64,000 nucleotides of DNA from Paraburkholderia phosphatilytica. GTDB taxonomy: Bacteria > Pseudomonadota > Gammaproteobacteria > Burkholderiales > Burkholderiaceae. The stretch's first letter is position 1. The number at the start of each line of letters is the position of its first letter. The DNA lies in the NCBI RefSeq assembly GCF_003443895.1, contig NZ_QQOA01000010.1:175711-239710 (forward strand), written 5' to 3'. Positions 53,282 to 62,338 of this stretch are shown here, in pieces. Both the position numbers and the translations under genes were made by a program. The notes beneath the pieces were generated by a model. The model had not been told where the DNA came from, did not search any database, and saw nothing but the letters and a program-made list of their open reading frames with translations.

Positions 53282-54906
53282 AGATGACGCGGCTGCGTGA
53301 GCACCGCGGGCGCAGCGGCCGTGGCCGGCATGCCCTTGTAGACCCATTCGAGCAGCGCGTCGTGCGCGGCGCGCGCGGCTTCCGAACGCGGGTCGTTGAT
53401 CAGGCTGACGACGATATAGCTCTCGCCGTTTTCACCCGCCACATAGCCCGCGATCGCACGTACGTCGCGCAGCGTGCCGGTCTTGATGTGCGCGTTGCCG
53501 CCCACCGGTTGCGACTGGAGCCGGTTGCGCATCGTGCCGTCCACGCCCGCGATCGGCAGGGAATCGACGAACGGTTGCGCGACGGAACTCGCGTTCGCGG
53601 CCTGCAGCACATCGGCGAGACCGAGTGCGGTGACGTGCTCTTCGCGCGACAGGCCCGAGCCGTTGTCGAGCGACAGCTGCTGCATCGGCATGCCGCTGCG
53701 ATGCAGGAACGTCTCGATCGCGGACGCGGCTTTCGCGGGCGTTGCCGGCGGCTTGTTGATCACTGCACCGATCGTCAGGAACAGGTTGCGCGCCATCGTG
53801 TTGTTGCTGAACTTGTTGATGTCGCGAACGACGTCGGCAAGCGGCGGGCTGTCGTGCGTCGCGACGAGCCGCGCGTTCGCCGGCGTCGGGCCTTCGCGCG
53901 TCGCGCCGGTGAAGGTGCCGCCGCTTTGCTGCCACAGCGCGAGAAAGCCGCCCGCGAAGAACTCGGAGTGCGTGAGCGATGCGGCCAGGCTGACGCTGCG
54001 CGTGCCGCAATGCAGCGGATAGGGGCCTTCGAAGCGCGCGGTCGCGGTGCCGTTCGGGCCCATCTCGATGTGCGGCGAGAACGCTTCTTCCGCGCCCGTG
54101 CAGCGGCCGCGCGTGACGTGCAGATCGTTCTCGATCTGCAGTTGCGACAGCGCGGGCAGCACGTCGATCGACACGCCTTGCGCCGACGGCGTCAGCGTGA
54201 ACTGCAGCGCCTTGAATGCGTACAGCAGCGGATCGGGGCCGACGTTGTACGGCGCGTTCACGTCGTCGTCGAAAGCGGGCAGGTCGCGCGTGGACGGATC
54301 GAAGTAGCGCTTGTCGAGCACGAGCGCGCCGTCGATGCCGTTGATACCCGCCTTGCGGATCTTCTGCACGAGGTCGATCAGCTCTTCCGGCACGAGCTTC
54401 GGATCGCCGGTCCCCTGGATGTAGAGGTTGCCGTGCAGGATCCCGCTCGTGTCGACGGTGCCGTCCGCGTAGGCGCTCGTGCGCCACTGGAAATTCGGGC
54501 CGAGCATCGCGAGACCCGAGTAGGTGGTGATCAGCTTCATCGTCGATGCGGGCATCATCGGCTCGCCCGCGTTGACCGCGACGACCGGCGTGCGGTCGCC
54601 GACCTTTTCGACGACGACGCTCACCGACGACAGCGGCACGTGCGCGCGTTCGAGACCCACCATCACCGTGGGCGGCAGCACGGTGGTGACGCCGACGCTC
54701 GGCACACGCCCTTCGCCGAGCGCCCAGGCCGGGGCCGGCGCGAATGCGCAGACGCCCGCGAGCGCGGCGCTCGCGAAGCACGCCATCGCGGCGGAACGGG
54801 TGGGCGAAGACGACAGGCGGAGCGACGAAAAACCGGACGGGAAGCGCAACGATGATGCGCGTGCGGCGAGGCGATGCACGAAGGATTTGAGCAGGGCGGA
54901 CGTCAT
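53242..54906 (-). CDS. dacB: D-alanyl-D-alanine carboxypeptidase/endopeptidase (PBP4)
   Basis: A 554-residue PBP4-type peptidoglycan enzyme (S13 family) that trims or cleaves peptide cross-links in the periplasm. Active site motifs are STMK (S121-K124), SNN in INKFSNNTMARN, and HIKTGTL (KTG). A hydrophobic signal segment lies at 41-62 (ACFASAALAGVCAFAPAPAWA) after a basic, serine-rich N-terminus of about 40 residues. The start at 54906 is not supported by a strong ribosome site; ATG for MACFAS, with a shorter N-terminus, is an alternative. It is divergent from the regulator-kinase-protease group. Confidence 0.93.
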   Translation of the reverse strand: MTSALLKSFVHRLAARASSLRFPSGFSSLRLSSSPTRSAAMACFASAALAGVCAFAPAPAWALGEGRVPSVGVTTVLPPTVMVGLERAHVPLSSVSVVVEKVGDRTPVVAVNAGEPMMPASTMKLITTYSGLAMLGPNFQWRTSAYADGTVDTSGILHGNLYIQGTGDPKLVPEELIDLVQKIRKAGINGIDGALVLDKRYFDPSTRDLPAFDDDVNAPYNVGPDPLLYAFKALQFTLTPSAQGVSIDVLPALSQLQIENDLHVTRGRCTGAEEAFSPHIEMGPNGTATARFEGPYPLHCGTRSVSLAASLTHSEFFAGGFLALWQQSGGTFTGATREGPTPANARLVATHDSPPLADVVRDINKFSNNTMARNLFLTIGAVINKPPATPAKAASAIETFLHRSGMPMQQLSLDNGSGLSREEHVTALGLADVLQAANASSVAQPFVDSLPIAGVDGTMRNRLQSQPVGGNAHIKTGTLRDVRAIAGYVAGENGESYIVVSLINDPRSEAARAAHDALLEWVYKGMPATAAAPAVLTQPRHLRLRKNPHKREGH

Positions 54907-55276
54907 GAAGAATTCTGCGTAGTACGTGGTGCGGAAGTGGTGTGGCGGCGTGGAACCGTCAGGCTGCGTTGCGAATGCAGGGCGCGCCATCGGGCCGGTA
55001 AGCTTGCCGCAAGCCGGCGTTCGGTCTGGCCACCCTGGCTGGCGGCCAGACCGGGCCAATCAGTGGCTAACGGCACAAAAGCGCTCATTGTAGAGAGTTG
55101 CCGCGCGAATGCGCTGAAACCGCGGCGCCGAAACTGCGCAGCGGCGCGCGCTGACGTCCGTGCGTTCGTCCGAAACGCCGGCCGTGAAGGCCCGGGCGCT
55201 AGAATGCACATCGTCATGCCGTCCCGCCTGGCTGGGCCGGCGGCGGGCATGACGCCAACTGCGAAAGTGAAAAGCC
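54907..55276. other. 370-bp divergent region, dacB and response regulator
   Basis: This region must contain both divergent promoters. No convincing consensus -35/-10 pair, terminator or repeat was seen. The right part has a GC-rich run with no ORF of note. Confidence 0.45.
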
Positions 55277-55939
55277 ATGCGGATACTGCTAGTCGAAGAT
55301 GACCGGATGATCGCCGAAGGCGTGCGCAAGGCGCTGCGCGGCGAAGGCTTCGCGGTCGACTGGGTGCAGGACGGCGAGGCCGCGCTGAGCGCCGTCACGG
55401 GCGAACCGTACGATCTCATGCTGCTGGACCTCGGCCTGCCAAAGCGCGATGGCCTCGACGTGCTGCGCACCATCCGGGCCCGTAACCTTGCGCTGCCGGT
55501 GCTGATCGTCACCGCGCGCGACGCCGTCGCCGATCGCGTGAAAGGGCTCGACGCCGGCGCGGACGATTACCTCGTCAAGCCGTTCGATCTCGACGAACTC
55601 GGTGCGCGGATGCGCGCACTGATCCGCCGCCAGTCGGGCCGCAGCGACTCGACCATCCGTCACGGCGCGCTGACGCTCGACCCGGCCTCGCACCAGGTCA
55701 CGCTCGAAGGCGCGCCGGTCGCGCTGTCCGCGCGCGAGTTCGCGCTTCTCGAAGCGCTGCTCGCGAGGCCGGGCGCGGTGCTGTCGAAGAGCCAGCTCGA
55801 AGAGAAGATGTACGGCTGGGGCGAGGAGATCGGCAGCAATACCGTCGAGGTGTATATCCATGCGCTGCGCAAGAAGCTCGGCGCCGACCTGATCCGCAAC
55901 GTGCGCGGCCTCGGCTACATGATCGCGAAGGAAGCCTGA
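55277..55939 (+). CDS. OmpR-family response regulator (QseB/PmrA-like)
   Basis: A 220-residue regulator. The receiver has D8/D9 (VEDD), phospho-acceptor D51 (LLLDLGLP), T at VLIVTAR and K at LVKPF. The winged helix has LSAREFALLEALLARPGAVLSKSQLEEKMYGWGEE and EVYIHALRKKLGADLIRNVRGLGYMI. It lies 4 bp upstream of the kinase gene, a clear operon, and precedes the DegP-type protease. Confidence 0.96.
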   Translation: MRILLVEDDRMIAEGVRKALRGEGFAVDWVQDGEAALSAVTGEPYDLMLLDLGLPKRDGLDVLRTIRARNLALPVLIVTARDAVADRVKGLDAGADDYLVKPFDLDELGARMRALIRRQSGRSDSTIRHGALTLDPASHQVTLEGAPVALSAREFALLEALLARPGAVLSKSQLEEKMYGWGEEIGSNTVEVYIHALRKKLGADLIRNVRGLGYMIAKEA

Positions 55940-55943
55940 GCCG

Positions 55944-57263
55944 ATGCGTTCGATTCGTCGTCAACTGCTGTTCTGGCTGCTCGCCATCGTGCTTGCGGGC
56001 GTCGGTATCGCGGGTTGGCTGATCTACCGCCAGGCGCTCGCGGAAGCCAACGAGCTGTTCGATTACCAGCTGCAGGAGATCGCCGCGGCGTTGCCGTCGG
56101 AGCCGTTCTCGCAGGTGCTCGGTTCGCGCGACGTCGGCGACGAAGGCATCGTGCTGCAGATCTGGAACCGCAACGGCGAGCTGATGTACTACTCGCACCC
56201 GCATGCGCCGCTCGCGCCGCACGCGGAGCTCGGCTTCTCGACCGAGCGCACCGATCGCGGCGACTGGCGCGTGTACGGCGCGATCGTCGGCGACAACGTG
56301 GTGCAGCTGTCGCAACCGCTGTCGGTGCGCAACCGGCTCGCCGCGAGCGTCGCGCTGCGCACGCTGTGGCCGCTGATCGTGCTGCTGCCGGTGATGGGTG
56401 CCGCCGTGTGGGTAGTGGTCGGCCGCGGGTTGTCGCCGTTGCGCCGGCTCACGCGCGCGCTCGACACGCGTCACCCCGAAGCGCTCGAACCATTGCCGGA
56501 TGCGCGCCTGCCGTTCGAGGTGCGGCCGCTCGTGCGTGCGTTGAACGCGCTGCTGGAGCGGCTCTCTGCCGCGATCGAAACGCAGAAGGCGTTCGTCGCC
56601 GATGCCGCGCATGAGTTGCGCACGCCGCTCGCCGCCGTGCAGATCCAGGCGCAGCTCGTCGCGCGGGCGCAGGACGACTGCACGCGCCGCGACGCGTTGA
56701 CCGATCTGCAGGCCGGCGTCACGCGCGCCACGCGCCTTGCCGAGCAGCTGCTCGCGCTCGCGCGTGCGGAGCCCGATGGGCGCGCGGCGCGCGGCAGCGT
56801 CGACCTGCATGGGCTCGTTGAAGACTGCGTGCTCAAATACGCGCCGCTCGCGCAGCAGCGCGGCGTCGATCTCGGCATCGAGCGCAGCGATCCTGCCACC
56901 GTCACAGGTGACCCTGAAGCGATACGCGTGATGCTCAACAACCTGCTCGACAACGCAACCAAGTACACGCCATCGGGCGGACGCGTCGACGTGTTCCTGC
57001 AGGCGGAGGACGGCCATGCGGTCGTGTCGATCGGCGACAGCGGGCCGGGTATTCCTGAAGCCGAGCGCGACCGCGTGTTCGACCGCTTCTACCGGGTCGG
57101 CGAGGGTGCGACGCGCGCACGCACCGATGTCGCCGGCAGCGGGCTTGGCCTCGCGATCGTCCGGCGCATCGCGCTCCAGCATCAGGCCACCATCTCGCTC
57201 GGCGATTCGCCGGCGGGCGGATTGCTGGTCAGCGTGCGGTTCCCGACGTCGAGCCCTGTTTAA
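55944..57263 (+). CDS. Sensor histidine kinase, QseC-like
   Basis: A 439-residue kinase with TM1 (about 8-27), a periplasmic sensor of about 110 residues, TM2 (about 142-160) and a HAMP region. The phospho-acceptor is H223 in DAAHELRTPL, the N box is NNLLDNATKYTPSGG, and the G boxes are IGDSGPGIP and AGSGLGLAIVRR. It should phosphorylate the regulator directly upstream. The DegP/MucD-type gene 66 bp downstream suggests an envelope-stress role, although that is an inference from location. Confidence 0.95.
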   Translation: MRSIRRQLLFWLLAIVLAGVGIAGWLIYRQALAEANELFDYQLQEIAAALPSEPFSQVLGSRDVGDEGIVLQIWNRNGELMYYSHPHAPLAPHAELGFSTERTDRGDWRVYGAIVGDNVVQLSQPLSVRNRLAASVALRTLWPLIVLLPVMGAAVWVVVGRGLSPLRRLTRALDTRHPEALEPLPDARLPFEVRPLVRALNALLERLSAAIETQKAFVADAAHELRTPLAAVQIQAQLVARAQDDCTRRDALTDLQAGVTRATRLAEQLLALARAEPDGRAARGSVDLHGLVEDCVLKYAPLAQQRGVDLGIERSDPATVTGDPEAIRVMLNNLLDNATKYTPSGGRVDVFLQAEDGHAVVSIGDSGPGIPEAERDRVFDRFYRVGEGATRARTDVAGSGLGLAIVRRIALQHQATISLGDSPAGGLLVSVRFPTSSPV

Positions 57264-57329
57264 GATTTATTTAAGTGATAGCGCGTACGCTTCGTTCATC
57301 GAATCAGCGTTCCTCTGCAGGAGTACACG

Positions 57330-58835
57330 ATGAAAGCCAAGATCCTGACGCGCGGCGCCGTGGCCGTTGCGGTTGTCGGAGCCGTGTCGGTCGGCTACGT
57401 TGCCGGTCATCGCGACGTCGCCCCGCCGCAAGTGATCACGCCCGCGCAGGCGGCGATGATGCCGGCCGAAGCCGCGGCCAAGACGGGCATTCCCGACTTC
57501 TCCGGGCTCGTCGAGACCTATGGTCCGGCGGTCGTCAACATCAGCGCGAAGCACGTCGTCAAGCAGATGTCGCAACGCAGCGGCAACGCGGGTGGTAACA
57601 ACGCGCTGCCGATCGATCCGAACGATCCGTTCTACCAGTTCTACAAGCATTTCTTCGGCGGCATGCCCGGCGTGCAGGGCGGTGGCGGCGACGATCAGCC
57701 CGACGCGCCGAGCACGAGCCTGGGCTCGGGCTTCATCATCAGCCCGGACGGCTACATCCTGACCAATGCGCACGTCGTCGACGGTGCGAACGTGGTCACC
57801 GTGAAGCTCACCGACAAGCGCGAGTTCAAGGCGAAGGTAGTCGGCGAAGACAAGCAGTCCGACGTGGCGGTGCTGAAGATCAGCGCCGACAACCTGCCCA
57901 TCGTGAAGATCGGCGACCCGCACCAGAGCAAGGTCGGTCAGTGGGTGGTCGCGATCGGCTCGCCGTACGGCTTCGACAACACCGTGACGTCGGGCATCAT
58001 CAGCGCGAAATCGCGCTCGCTGCCGAACGAGAACTACACGCCGTTCATCCAGACTGACGTGCCGGTCAACCCGGGTAACTCGGGCGGCCCGCTGTTCAAC
58101 CTGCAGGGCGAGGTGATCGGCATCAACTCGATGATCTATTCGCAGACGGGCGGCTTCCAGGGCCTGTCGTTCGCGATTCCGATCGATGAAGCGATCAAGG
58201 TCAAGGACGATCTCGTGAAGACGGGCCACGTGAGCCGCGGCCGTCTTGGCGTCGCGGTGCAGGGCATGAACCAGACGCTGGCCGATTCCTTCGGCATGAA
58301 GAAGCCGCAGGGCGCGCTGGTGAGTTCGGTGGATCCGGGCGGCCCGGCCGCGAAGGGCGGCCTCCAGCCCGGCGACGTGATCCTGTCGGTGAATGGCACG
58401 CCGGTCACGGATTCGACGGATCTGCCGTCGGATATCGCCAGCCTGAAGCCGGGTACAAAGGCGGACGTGCAGGTGTGGCGCGACAAGTCCACGAAGGATC
58501 TCAACGTGACCATCGGCTCGCTGTCCGACCAGAAGGTCGCATCGAACGAGACGCCGCAGCAGCAGATGCAGGGGCGCCTGGGCGTTGCGGTCCGGCCGCT
58601 CACGCCGGACGAGAAGAGCAACGACTCGCTGTCGCACGGCCTGCTCGTGCAGCAGTCGGGCGGCGCGGCGGCAAACGCCGGCATCCAGGCGGGCGACGTG
58701 ATCCTGGCGGTCAACGGACGTCCGGTGACGAGCGTCGACCAGCTGCGCGACATGATCTCGAAGGCTGGCAACAGCATCGCACTCCTGATCCAGCGCGACG
58801 ACGCGCAGATCTTCGTACCGGTCGACCTGGGCTGA
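57330..58835 (+). CDS. DegP/MucD-type Do-family periplasmic protease
   Basis: A 501-residue HtrA/Do family serine endopeptidase and chaperone of the periplasm. The catalytic triad is H148 (TNAHVVDG), D178 (QSDVAVLKI) and S251 (NPGNSGGPLF). Two PDZ domains follow (about 290-390 and 400-495), each with a GDVIL-type core. The N-terminal signal/anchor segment is AVAVAVVGAVSVGYVAG; a Gly/Asn-rich loop lies at 88-130. A good GGAG ribosome site precedes the ATG. It degrades misfolded envelope proteins. Confidence 0.95.
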   Translation: MKAKILTRGAVAVAVVGAVSVGYVAGHRDVAPPQVITPAQAAMMPAEAAAKTGIPDFSGLVETYGPAVVNISAKHVVKQMSQRSGNAGGNNALPIDPNDPFYQFYKHFFGGMPGVQGGGGDDQPDAPSTSLGSGFIISPDGYILTNAHVVDGANVVTVKLTDKREFKAKVVGEDKQSDVAVLKISADNLPIVKIGDPHQSKVGQWVVAIGSPYGFDNTVTSGIISAKSRSLPNENYTPFIQTDVPVNPGNSGGPLFNLQGEVIGINSMIYSQTGGFQGLSFAIPIDEAIKVKDDLVKTGHVSRGRLGVAVQGMNQTLADSFGMKKPQGALVSSVDPGGPAAKGGLQPGDVILSVNGTPVTDSTDLPSDIASLKPGTKADVQVWRDKSTKDLNVTIGSLSDQKVASNETPQQQMQGRLGVAVRPLTPDEKSNDSLSHGLLVQQSGGAAANAGIQAGDVILAVNGRPVTSVDQLRDMISKAGNSIALLIQRDDAQIFVPVDLG

Positions 58836-58853
58836 CGCGGCTCCGACCACCCG

Positions 58854-58876
58854 CCCGGGCTCCGCGCCCGGGTTTC
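58854..58876 (+). terminator. Possible terminator after the DegP-type gene
   Basis: CCCGGGC (58854-58860) pairs with GCCCGGG (58866-58872) around a 5-base loop, followed by TTTC. The stem is GC-rich but short and the T tract is brief. Confidence 0.5.
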
Positions 58877-59011
58877 ACGCTACGGGACTTTCGCCCGAGG
58901 TTGAGCGCCATGCGGCGCGAAACCCGGGGCGAATCTACATCCGACCCTCAGGCACATGGATTGCTGGACTAGTCGACCGAACAGGCCATCAAACCGAACA
59001 GGAGGGAAACG

Positions 59012-59503
59012 ATGAACAAGCGAACTCATCAGCGCAAGGTCCTCGCGACGCTGGTATCGGCGCTGATGCTCGGCTTCGCCGGCGGCGCGCTGGCCCAGAC
59101 CAACGGCGTGTCGGGAGGCAACACCACCGACACCACCAGCGCCGGCAACACCAACGGCGGCGGTCTGCCGCAGATCCAGCAGCAGGGCGACGTGTCGTAC
59201 ACGTCGGGCGGCGTGGGCCTCGACGAATCGAAGGCGCTGCAGGCGGCGGCGCACCACTGGCCGCTGTCGCTGCGCTTCACCGGCCCGGGCTCGGACTTCC
59301 TCGCCGACGTGCACGTGCACATCGTCGATTCGAAGGGCGGCGACGTGCTCACCGCCACCTCGCGTGGCCCGTACATGCTGGTCAAGCTGCCGGCGGGGCA
59401 CTACACCGTTCATGCAGCTTACAAGGACGAAGACAAGACCCAGGCGGTGTCCGTGGCGGGCGCCGGCAGCGCGCGCGCCGCGTTCCACTGGAACACCCAG
59501 TAG
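59012..59503 (+). CDS. Secreted carboxypeptidase-regulatory-like domain protein
   Basis: A 163-residue exported protein. The signal peptide (about 1-28, ending GGALA) is followed by a low-complexity Gly/Thr/Asn stretch. After it comes a compact beta-sandwich resembling a carboxypeptidase regulatory domain (LSLRFTGPGSDFLADVHVHIVDSKGGDVL, RGPYMLVKLPAGHYTVHAAYKDEDKTQAVSV). Such domains are structural; no enzyme residues are visible. AGGAGG 7 bases before ATG is very strong. A terminator-like hairpin lies at 59609-59635. Confidence 0.8.
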   Translation: MNKRTHQRKVLATLVSALMLGFAGGALAQTNGVSGGNTTDTTSAGNTNGGGLPQIQQQGDVSYTSGGVGLDESKALQAAAHHWPLSLRFTGPGSDFLADVHVHIVDSKGGDVLTATSRGPYMLVKLPAGHYTVHAAYKDEDKTQAVSVAGAGSARAAFHWNTQ

Positions 59504-59608
59504 GCAGGGGCTTTATCGCCCGGTGTTTCCGCGGCGCGACAGATTGGAGCGGCAACGTGTTGTTGCCCGCATGAAGCGTGCACACGGGTTCACAGTTTGA
59601 TCGATAAT

Positions 59609-59635
59609 GAAGCCACGGGCCTCGCTCGTGGCTTC
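59609..59635 (+). terminator. Possible terminator hairpin before the DUF427 gene
   Basis: GAAGCCACG (59609-59617) pairs with CGTGGCTTC (59627-59635) around a 9-base loop, followed by GCGCTTTCC. The T tract is weak. Confidence 0.45.
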
Positions 59636-59719
59636 GCGCTTTCCGGTGCTGGCGAAAGCCTTCGCGATCCCGTTTGCGGATGGGTTTGCGCGTCTTCGGC
59701 GCGCTGGGCGGAGCACGAC

Positions 59720-60154
59720 ATGGCGCAGGTTTCGAACCAACAGCAGGAGCCCCGGCCCCCGGCCGGCACCCGCGTCGATGGCGACGGCAAACACGACGCG
59801 CCTTGTGGTGGCGGGCAGATCCAGATTCGTCAGAACGCGCACCGCGTGCGCGTGATCCATCAGGGCATCACGGTGGCCGACACGCTCGAAGCGTTGACGC
59901 TCTCCGAAACCGGTGTGCCCGACATGCTGTATATTCCCCGCGCCGACGTGAACACGGCGCGTCTCGAACGTTCCACCCACACGTCGCATTGCCCGTACAA
60001 AGGCGACGCGTCGTATTTCCATCTGCGCACGGAAGACGGTCTCGTCGAGAACGCCGTCTGGAGCTACGAAGCGCCACTCGAAGAAGTCAAACAGATCAAG
60101 GAATATCTGGCGTTTTACGCGTCGCGCGTGGACCGCATCGATCAGACGTCCTGA
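59720..60154 (+). CDS. DUF427 family protein
   Basis: A 144-residue protein with the DUF427 domain: IRQNAHRVRVIHQGITVADTLEALTLSETGVPDMLYIPRADV, then HTSHCPYKGDASYFHL and AVWSYEAPLEEVKQIKEYLAFYASRVD. The conserved CPYKG and WSYEAP motifs are intact. The family has a beta-barrel fold and no settled function. GGAG with a short spacer supports ATG 59720; the frame open upstream adds low-homology residues. Confidence 0.9.
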   Translation: MAQVSNQQQEPRPPAGTRVDGDGKHDAPCGGGQIQIRQNAHRVRVIHQGITVADTLEALTLSETGVPDMLYIPRADVNTARLERSTHTSHCPYKGDASYFHLRTEDGLVENAVWSYEAPLEEVKQIKEYLAFYASRVDRIDQTS

Positions 60155-60187
60155 TCGGGCAGTCGCGCGTTCAACGGGGAGGCGGTC

Positions 60188-60937
60188 ATGGAAATGAACG
60201 ACGCTCTAAGAATTCCGCTCGCACCGGCCGCGGTATGGGATGCGTTGCAGGATCTCGCGCTGCTGCGCGCGAGCCTCGACAACTGCGAGTCGTTCAGCCG
60301 CCTGCCCGGCGGCGAGTACGCGCTTGCGCTGACCGTGCCGCTCGGGCCCTTGCGCGCGCATTACGACGTGCGGGCGCATATCGCGAGCGAAGACGACGCG
60401 TCACCGGAAGCGCTGCATCGAACGCTTACCTTCAAGGCGCGCGCCGAAGGCGTCGGCTCGCTGCGCGGACAGATCGACGTGTCGCTGCGTGGTGACGATG
60501 AAGCCGCCGAAACCGGCACCCCTTCGAGCACGCGCATCGACTACTCGGTCTGGGCCGCGCTCGCGGGCCCGCTCGCCGAGCTGCCGACGCGGCAGATGGA
60601 GAACGCGCTGCACGAGCTGGCCGACGATTTCTTCACCGAATTCTGCGCGGTCGTGCAGGCGAAGCACGGCCAGGGACCGAATCGCGCGAGCGGCACGCCG
60701 TCGCGGCGCCAGCACGTGTTCCTGCGGCCGATCAGCCTGAGCGCGATGGCGCGCCGCACCCGCATGCATCATCACCATCACGGCGGCACCTTGACCGGCC
60801 GCGCGGCCGGTACGCTGTTCGGCGCGCGCGCGCACCACGAGCCGCATCCCCATGTGCTGCCCAACTGGGCGTGGGCCGCGATGATCGTGTTCGTCGCGGT
60901 GCTGCTGTACGTGGCCAGGTGGTTCAGCATCGGCTAG
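60188..60937 (+). CDS. CoxG/SRPBCC-like protein with a His-rich C-terminal anchor
   Basis: A 249-residue protein. Residues 1-165 form a CoxG/SRPBCC (Bet v 1-like) domain (LRIPLAPAAVWDALQDLALLRASLDNCESFSRLPGGEYAL), a fold that binds hydrophobic ligands. A linker then carries MHHHHHGG and HHEPHPH, rich in histidine. The protein ends in one membrane helix (WAWAAMIVFVAVLLYVARW), a tail anchor. CoxG in carbon-monoxide dehydrogenase systems anchors that enzyme at the membrane, but no cox genes are nearby. GGGAGG is the ribosome site. The His clusters may bind metal. Confidence 0.75.
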   Translation: MEMNDALRIPLAPAAVWDALQDLALLRASLDNCESFSRLPGGEYALALTVPLGPLRAHYDVRAHIASEDDASPEALHRTLTFKARAEGVGSLRGQIDVSLRGDDEAAETGTPSSTRIDYSVWAALAGPLAELPTRQMENALHELADDFFTEFCAVVQAKHGQGPNRASGTPSRRQHVFLRPISLSAMARRTRMHHHHHGGTLTGRAAGTLFGARAHHEPHPHVLPNWAWAAMIVFVAVLLYVARWFSIG

Positions 60938-60987
60938 CGCCCACGCCGTCGCCCAACCTTCTTTTCTTGTCCGCTCCAGGAGCCCGC

Positions 60988-61614
60988 ATGCCTACGCCGC
61001 GCCGCGCATTGATCGTGATCGACGTCCAGAACGAGTACGTGACCGGCGATCTGCCGATCGAGTATCCCGACATCCAGACGTCGCTCGCCAACATTGGCCG
61101 CGCGATGGATGCGGCGCGCGCGGCCCGCGTGCCGGTCGTCGTGGTGCAGAACTTCGCGCCCGCCGGCTCGCCGATCTTCGCGCGCGGCTCGGCCAGCGCC
61201 GAACTGCATCCGGTCGTCGCCGACCGTCCTCGCGATCACTACGTCGAGAAAGCGCTGCCGAGCGCATTCGCCGGCACCGACCTGGCGGCGTGGCTTGCCG
61301 CGCGGGAGATCGATACGCTGACGGTGGTCGGCTATATGACGCACAACTGCGACGCGTCGACGATCAACCACGCGATGCACGCGGGCCTGACCGTCGAATT
61401 TCTCGCCGATGCGACGGGCTCCGTGCCGTATGAAAACGCGGCGGGCGTGGCGAGCGCGGAGGAGATTCACCGCGTGTTCAGCGTGGTGCTGCATTCGCGG
61501 TTCGCAGCCGTCGCAACGACGGCGCAGTGGCTGGACGCGGTGGAGCGCGGCGAACCGCTGGAACGCGGGGGGATCTACGCGTCGAATCAGACGGCGCGGT
61601 CGCACCGGAAATGA
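60988..61614 (+). CDS. Isochorismatase-like cysteine hydrolase
   Basis: A 208-residue cysteine hydrolase of the isochorismatase/nicotinamidase superfamily. The triad is D12 (IDVQNEY), K88 (VEKALPSAF) and C121 (GYMTHNCDAST), and the cis-peptide region is VGYMTH. A likely substrate is an amide or N-carbamoyl compound; nicotinamidase cannot be told apart by eye, but metal ligands of PncA are not obvious. AGGAG precedes ATG 60988. It is convergent with the TetR gene. Confidence 0.87.
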   Translation: MPTPRRALIVIDVQNEYVTGDLPIEYPDIQTSLANIGRAMDAARAARVPVVVVQNFAPAGSPIFARGSASAELHPVVADRPRDHYVEKALPSAFAGTDLAAWLAAREIDTLTVVGYMTHNCDASTINHAMHAGLTVEFLADATGSVPYENAAGVASAEEIHRVFSVVLHSRFAAVATTAQWLDAVERGEPLERGGIYASNQTARSHRK

Positions 61615-61648
61615 AGCGCTGAAACTTGCAGCCCGCGCTGCCCTGAAC

Positions 61649-62338
61649 CTAACCCTGCGATGAAGGCGCCGGCGATTCCTTGCCCGCGCCGCCGCCATGC
61701 GCGGCGCCCACGCGCAGCACCGGACTGAACCTCAGCGCGTCGAAAAAGCCCTCGACGATCTCGTGCGCGTGCGTCGCATGGTCGACGACGTCCGGCAGCA
61801 TCATCATGTCGTGCAGGCAGCCGCCGACGAGCGCATGCATCATCAGCGCGGCGCGGCGGGTGTCGAGATCGGCGGGCAACTGGCCTTTCGACACCGCATT
61901 GCGCAGCCCGCCTTCGATCTTTTCGAGCGCATCGCGCATGTTGTTCTGGTGCCGCGCCATCACCGGGCCCATTTCCTCGGTGAACTCGCACTTCAGGAAC
62001 AGGATGTCGAACACGCGGCGGCGGCGCTCGTCGGTCGCGAGATGACTCAGGCACATCGTGCAGACTTCCGCGAGCCGCCCGAGCGGGTCGGGCTCCTGCG
62101 GATCGAGCGACGCGGCCTTCATTTCGTCAAGCGGCAGCAGCACGCGATCGAACATCGCGGTGAACAGGTCGCCCTTGTTCTCGAAGTGCCAGTAGATCGC
62201 GCCGCGCGTCACGCCCGCGGCCTGCGCGATATCGGCGAGCGAAGTCCGCGACACACCCTTCTCGAAGAACACCTGCTCGGCGGCGTCGAGAATGCTGTTG
62301 CGCGTCTCCAGCGCTTCTTCCTTGGTTCGTCGGACCAT
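61649..62338 (-). CDS. TetR/AcrR-family repressor of the efflux operon
   Basis: A 229-residue TetR-family regulator. The helix-turn-helix is GVSRTSLADIAQAAGVTRGAIYWHFENKGDLFTAMFDRV, and the C-terminal ligand-binding domain is of AcrR type (the dimer helix VVDHATHAHEIVEGFFDAL). ATG 62338 is chosen because MVRRTKEEALETRNSILDAAEQVF matches AcrR/TtgR openings. It is divergent from an RND membrane-fusion gene, with an AcrR-like operator between them, so it should repress both that operon and itself; ligands would be amphipathic drugs. Confidence 0.93.
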   Translation of the reverse strand: MVRRTKEEALETRNSILDAAEQVFFEKGVSRTSLADIAQAAGVTRGAIYWHFENKGDLFTAMFDRVLLPLDEMKAASLDPQEPDPLGRLAEVCTMCLSHLATDERRRRVFDILFLKCEFTEEMGPVMARHQNNMRDALEKIEGGLRNAVSKGQLPADLDTRRAALMMHALVGGCLHDMMMLPDVVDHATHAHEIVEGFFDALRFSPVLRVGAAHGGGAGKESPAPSSQG

